Positions 62,001 to 64,000 of a DNA stretch of 64,000 nt are shown here, one piece after another; the stretch's first letter is position 1, and every line of letters begins with the position of its first letter. Source of the DNA: Mycteria americana (taxonomy: Eukaryota > Chordata > Aves > Ciconiiformes > Ciconiidae); the NCBI RefSeq assembly GCF_035582795.1, contig NC_134365.1, positions 72,521,635 to 72,585,634 of the forward strand. Direction: 5' to 3'. Under the pieces are notes generated by a model, which saw only the letters and a list, made by a program, of their open reading frames with translations, was not told where the DNA came from and ran no database searches. The position numbers and the translations under genes were made by a program.

Positions 62001-64000
62001 TTTAAATTGAATCCAACCATAGCAGAGACACAAGTTGCTCAGGAATGTTAGCTTTAGAACACTACTGTACTTCAATTAACTAGAAAAAATTGCTGTGTGG
62101 TCACCTTATTCTGAACAAGCTTTCAATATTTTAATTCACTAACATTCAAAATATTAGGAGAAGTTTTTTTTAGCCAAGTAAGTAAAAGACTGGCTTTTTT
62201 TTCTTTAGAAAATACAAATTTGCTTTCAAATTCTGTTTAAAAGGGGAAAAAAATAATGAATCATATTTCATCACTGTTGGATTATGCTGTTCTCATTTTT
62301 AAAAAATTTTGTTTATTGTATTAAAGTTATAACAGGAAAAGATGAACAGAAGATTTTTTTTTCTTACTGAAATGTTTTGCTTCAGGTTAAAATATTTTGT
62401 CTTCCCTTCACAAAGAACTTGAAAGTTTCATTAGTTTAGTCCAGCCTAAAATGGAGTCACCTTTCCGATTTTTCTGTATCCTTGGCCAGATTTAATTTCT
62501 GTCCTCTGCTTCACCTTTGAGCAAACAAATATTTTAGATCAGTACACATGTAAATAAATAGACTGTAGCCTGGTTGCCTAAGCTGTGCCCATCCCAGCCA
62601 TCGTTTGCATTTCTAGAGATACTAAGAGAAATAATGTCTGGCAGTTGTCCTAGCCGCCATGGAAACAGAAGCTCATCACCACTGTTCTCCTGCTTCTGTT
62701 TTCTTATTTAATTCTTTTCTCTCTCATCCCCCCCCCACCCTTCCCAGGGTTATACCTGTTCATAAGTGTCATTCCCTTCTTTGTAATCCTTGACCAGTGA
62801 ATTTGGGGTCATGCTTGTCACAAGCCCCTCCGTAACTTTTTCTTATGAGTTATAGGGATCTGGGCTAAACCATGAGTCAGAAAAAGGGCAGAATTTTCAG
62901 GACATGGTGTTGCCTACAAGCTGGCAGTACATGCCTAGTATGGACTGAGCTACCTCCATGGGATGGAAGGAGTTAAGGCATCAAAGGCAACAAATCCATG
63001 GGGCTGGAGAAAGGACTATATCTGAATGGGAACAGGCTTGGTCAGCAGAATGTGTCAAATAAGGCAAAATCACAAAATCGTTTAGGCTGGAAGGGACCTC
63101 ATGGGATCATTTAGTCCAATTGCCCTGCTCAAGCAGGGTCAAGCAGCTGGAGCAGGTTGCCCAAGACCATGTCTGGTCAAGTTTTGAATATCTCAGCAGA
63201 TATTCAAACCTACTCCACAACCTTTCAGGGCAACCTCTTCCTGTGTTTGACTACCTTCACAGTATTTTTTTTCTTGTGTTAAGGTGGAATTTCATGTGTT
63301 TTAATTTGTGCCTTTTGCCTCTTGTCCTGTCAGTGAGCACTACTGAAAAGAGTTTCACTCCCTTGTCTTCATTATTTCCCATCAGATATTTGTACACATT
63401 GGTAAAATTCCTCCTGTGCTTTCCCTTCTCCAGACTGAACAGTCCCAGCTCGGCCTCTCCTCATACAAAAATGCTTTAGTGCCTTGATCATCTCTGTGAC
63501 TCTTCATTGAGAGAAGTCCCTTCAGAGGGGTTGCAAAGGATGGTACAGATGTTCTCCATTCTGTTCTCTCAGAAAAGGAAGCAGGAGAGAGGTTGTGGAT
63601 GCAAACTGATTTCTGCTTCATGACTAATGTATATTGCCATTGCAAAAAGGTGCCTTCTGCTGTCTGTAACAAGAAAGCAGAGGCAGGGTTTACTGAGGCC
63701 TGGCTGTAGTCTTAATCTATACGTAGCTAGAAGGAACAATCTGGTTTGGCCTCCTATATAGTACAACCAGTGTAACATGAGAGAGATTCACCAAATAAAA
63801 TTTCAGACCAAAGCATCCTGAACGCTCTGAGAGTTCCTAAAAGAACATGCTGACTTTGGAATATACCAAGCAAATCTCTCCAACATACATTCTTCCTATC
63901 AGAATACTATATCTCGCTGTATGCTTCTCTTCCACAGCATGAGGATGACCAAAGACGTTTCAGCGTGAATGAGCTGTTAGAAGACACTTGTGCCTGGAGA
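34435..64000 (+). CDS. PIK3C2G: PIK3C2G, class II PI3-kinase gamma subunit (5' part, six exons)
   Basis: The joined coding sequence is 34435-35094, 41836-41918, 45420-45577, 48980-49091, 55968-56070 and 63938-64000, giving 393 codons with no internal stop. The product belongs to the class II phosphoinositide 3-kinases, which phosphorylate the 3-position of PI and PI4P on membranes. Identification rests on recognisable colinear similarity to human PIK3C2G: MAY at the start, GFDRIVDEV near residue 40, KIRNAY and GKIW in the Ras-binding domain, GSDEFLQN, LGSHE, then HEDDQRRF. Residues 1-220 are the divergent N-terminal region and about 249-370 the Ras-binding domain. The human protein is roughly 1,450-1,490 residues, so the C2, helical, kinase, PX and terminal C2 domains lie beyond the window. 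Introns are 6741, 3501, 3402, 6876 and 7867 bases. PIK3C2A and PIK3C2B are less likely because their N-terminal regions are much longer. Confidence 0.93.
35745..35830. repeat. Imperfect palindromic ancient repeat (MITE-like)
   Basis: The left half, with cctcacctagtataaaatga, pairs imperfectly with the reverse complement of the right half, which contains cattttacaccagaagag. The centre ccgttgactctaatgga matches the 'tccattgacttcaatgga' core of a repeat I recall from turtle and archosaur DNA. Confidence 0.5.
36550..37540. repeat. Strand-biased purine-rich tract
   Basis: About 1 kb of the plus strand is strongly A and G (gggaggggatg, gaggaggagag, gagagagggaagggg). Pyrimidine-rich minus-strand frames of 61 to 134 codons here reflect lack of stop codons, not genes. 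It could be a degenerate repeat. Confidence 0.6.
38590..39135 (-). mobile_element. Probable endogenous-retrovirus-type solo LTR relic
   Basis: On the minus strand the block runs from about 39135 to 38590 and looks like an LTR. It has an octamer/TATA-like start, a middle with the paired ggaggag/ctcctct element, and a U5-like end (cagtaaagtatatttttgc) finishing near a CA. It contrasts in style with its surroundings, and I recall similar dispersed sequence in galliform genomes. There is no flanking internal region with retroviral genes. Family and target-site duplication were not determined. Confidence 0.4.
39550..40270 (-). pseudogene. CR1 LINE ORF1 relic
   Basis: GC-richer than its surroundings. 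Minus-strand frames contain a cysteine-pattern segment (WELCSGCGAKLLVKELQKEV) and SLQSRYSALE, both resembling the avian CR1 ORF1 zinc-knuckle-like and downstream segments. Other frames carry the preceding part (KDAAAQVSGFRACL-like). Frameshifts between the pieces mean it is inactive. The plus-strand frame of 172 codons over the same DNA is its shadow. Confidence 0.55.
41836..41918 (+). CDS. PIK3C2G: PIK3C2G coding exon 2 (residues 221-248)
   Basis: The exon follows an acceptor in a T-rich tract (tatttttag|gct) and ends at a consensus GTAAGT donor. It is 83 bases, entered in phase 0 and left with two bases of a lysine codon. The peptide contains ATGWSIELVE followed by NTVAFCNAVEK, matching the human segment that leads into the Ras-binding domain (CSIQLVE...SFCNKVKK). 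It is too short to be found by ORF length. The call depends on homology, splice sites and phase, all of which agree. Confidence 0.92.
41919..45419 (+). other. PIK3C2G: PIK3C2G intron 2
   Basis: GT...AG intron of 3501 bases. Unique AT-rich sequence; no exon, RNA gene or named repeat was recognised. Confidence 0.85.
45420..45577 (+). CDS. PIK3C2G: PIK3C2G coding exon 3 (Ras-binding domain, first part)
   Basis: The exon starts after ttcttttcag and ends at G|GTAAGT. Its first base completes the lysine codon from exon 2 and its last base starts an alanine codon (phase 1). The 158 bases encode KIRNAYPAFDLKTNTGKIW and then WTGSSPYPLLLTQH. This corresponds to the first strands of the PI3K Ras-binding domain, a ubiquitin-like fold that contacts small GTPases in other PI3Ks. 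GKIWS and FP..I...SKF match the human sequence well, so this is one of the clearest exons. Ras binding by the gamma isoform itself is inferred from the family. Confidence 0.94.
45877..45911. repeat. Imperfect inverted repeat around GGTACC
   Basis: cctttgg-tacc-ccaaagg forms a perfect 7-base core stem (45884-45901). The flanks (ggggtat and ggggtaatcccc) extend it with small bulges. Confidence 0.75.
46045..46272 (+). mobile_element. CR1 LINE 3'-end fragment
   Basis: Plus-strand sequence follows the CR1 end of ORF2 and 3' UTR: aattggaacagtttgcccatggaggttgtgaagtctccgtc..., then gatggacctactgagatccttcccaacctgaattattct. The order matches typical avian CR1 copies, with many substitutions and no full reading frame. 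Confidence 0.85.
48395..48490. repeat. AT-only microsatellite-like tract
   Basis: Nearly pure A/T with tatata and taatatta units, about 500 bases before exon 4. Confidence 0.85.
48980..49091 (+). CDS. PIK3C2G: PIK3C2G coding exon 4 (Ras-binding domain, middle)
   Basis: The exon lies between tttatttacag and GTAAGT, is 112 bases long, and is entered in phase 1 and left in phase 2. It encodes AGCITHDLIVEILHCTNQYP, then VQEECLLSVCGSDEFLQ. The pattern of a helix (DLIVEILH) followed by LLSVCGSDEFL is typical of the PI3K Ras-binding fold and lines up with human DLIAEILHFCTN...ILSVWGSEEFLQN. The conserved tryptophan of the human protein (VWGSEEF) is a cysteine here. Confidence 0.95.
49275..49440 (+). 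repeat. MIR-like CORE-SINE relic
   Basis: caaggattcaaatcctggctc, then ctctagtctttctcatccgtaatacaaagatg, then atctcataggagtcttataagcatgag follow the order of the MIR consensus (tRNA-like B-box side, 'ctcagtttcctcatctgtaaaatggg', 'cctcatagg...ttaaatgag'). This is the best preserved MIR-like copy in the window. Confidence 0.55.
52950..53045 (+). repeat. MIR-like CORE-SINE relic
   Basis: The block tgtgagaccacaggcaagtc followed by actttact resembles the MIR segment 'tgtgaccttgggcaagtcacttaac'. It then degrades near the expected 'tcagtttcc' position. Confidence 0.45.
53590..53830. mobile_element. Possible ancient hAT-like DNA transposon relic
   Basis: The segment has repeated tatagctata-type motifs, one of them a 20-base perfect palindrome at 53787-53806 (attggtatagctataccaat). 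It also has ttatactggcaaaag and ggtgtagctttgcc phrases that I associate with old hAT-type non-autonomous elements. Terminal repeats and target-site duplications were not resolved. Confidence 0.35.
55919..55952 (+). repeat. (TTTG)n repeat at the exon 5 acceptor
   Basis: gttt units run up to about 15 bases before the AG at 55966-55967 and form the upstream part of the pyrimidine tract. Confidence 0.85.
55968..56070 (+). CDS. PIK3C2G: PIK3C2G coding exon 5 (Ras-binding domain, end)
   Basis: The exon begins after aaactgcag and ends at ACG|GTATGT. It is 103 bases, entered in phase 2 and left in phase 0. The joined peptide reads NNRTLGSHESLHKATTCIQL followed by RLHNTSNLKQSLART. LGSHE is the conserved last motif of the class II PI3K Ras-binding domain, and the rest is a polar linker. 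The acceptor sits just downstream of a TTTG-type simple repeat (55919-55952), so the pyrimidine tract is partly repeat-derived. Confidence 0.93.
56515..56572. repeat. TG/TACG-rich simple repeat
   Basis: Alternating tgtgtgt, tacgtacg and tgcttg units; low complexity. Confidence 0.8.
63066..63515 (-). mobile_element. CR1 LINE 3' end (antisense to PIK3C2G)
   Basis: The plus strand reads as the reverse complement of an avian CR1 3' end: aatcgtttaggctggaaggg, then ccaattgccctgctcaagcag, then aacctttcagggcaacctct, then gccttttgcctcttgtcctg, then ttctccagactgaacagtcc. It is about 450 bases with scattered substitutions. It ends about 420 bases before the exon 6 acceptor. Confidence 0.9.
63938..64000 (+). 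CDS. PIK3C2G: PIK3C2G coding exon 6 (partial, cut by window end)
   Basis: The acceptor is ttctcttccacag, and the exon continues in phase 0 from exon 5. The 21 visible codons read HEDDQRRFSVNELLEDTCAW followed by R, matching human HEEDHSQFYLNQLLEFMHIW. This is the short helical linker after the Ras-binding domain. The exon is open to the last base, and no donor is visible inside the window. Confidence 0.9.

Larger units (their letters stand above)
56071..63937 (+). other. PIK3C2G: PIK3C2G intron 5
   Basis: GT...AG intron of 7867 bases, the longest in the window. It holds a TG-rich repeat (56515-56572), a C run (62728-62736), a CR1 3' end (63066-63515) and an unexplained open frame (57790-58329). 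Exon 5 to exon 6 junction is phase 0 and the peptide is continuous with the human protein, so no missing exon is expected. Confidence 0.85.

Noticed and set aside
1..64000. CRISPR arrays, operons, tRNA or rRNA genes
   Set aside because: No regular spacer arrays, no compact gene clusters and no clear tRNA cloverleaf were seen; the window is vertebrate-type DNA.

Overview
The window looks like bird nuclear DNA. It is AT-leaning, and genes are split into short exons with GT...AG introns. It contains several CR1-type LINE remnants, including a 3' end near the right edge that matches the avian CR1 pattern. It also has a few very old MIR-like (CORE-SINE) relics and the A-run/C-run low-complexity tracts common in avian genomes. 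The species cannot be fixed from the sequence alone.

Layout. Positions 1 to about 34,337 hold no gene I can recognise. This part carries CR1 and other LINE relics (1,350-2,075; 11,470-11,930), MIR-like relics (about 13,020 and 19,796), an old palindromic repeat (19,925-20,012), G-quadruplex-capable C-run tracts, microsatellites and hairpins. One minus-strand open frame with a signal-peptide-like start and a consensus splice donor (29,052-29,327) is a weak gene candidate.

From 34,338 to the right edge the window holds the 5' part of one plus-strand gene, PIK3C2G, the class II phosphoinositide 3-kinase gamma subunit. Six coding exons are visible: 34,435-35,094; 41,836-41,918; 45,420-45,577; 48,980-49,091; 55,968-56,070; and 63,938-64,000, the last cut by the window end. 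Every junction has AG/GT signals and the reading phases agree (0, 2, 1, 2, 0). Together they give 393 codons: the poorly conserved N-terminal region and the Ras-binding domain. The helical, kinase, PX and C2 domains should lie to the right.

The introns hold an LTR-like element, a CR1 ORF1 relic (38,590-40,270), two CR1 3' ends, MIR-like relics, a palindromic DNA-transposon-like relic (about 53,590-53,830), a strand-biased purine tract (36,550-37,540) and microsatellites.

I found no operon, CRISPR array, RNA gene or clearly new biological system. The most useful observations are the full exon model of the PIK3C2G 5' part, a start-stop upstream ORF in its probable leader, a simple repeat forming part of an intron 3' splice site, and several ancient repeats and palindromes. 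No database search was possible, so all homology statements rest on recognition by eye.
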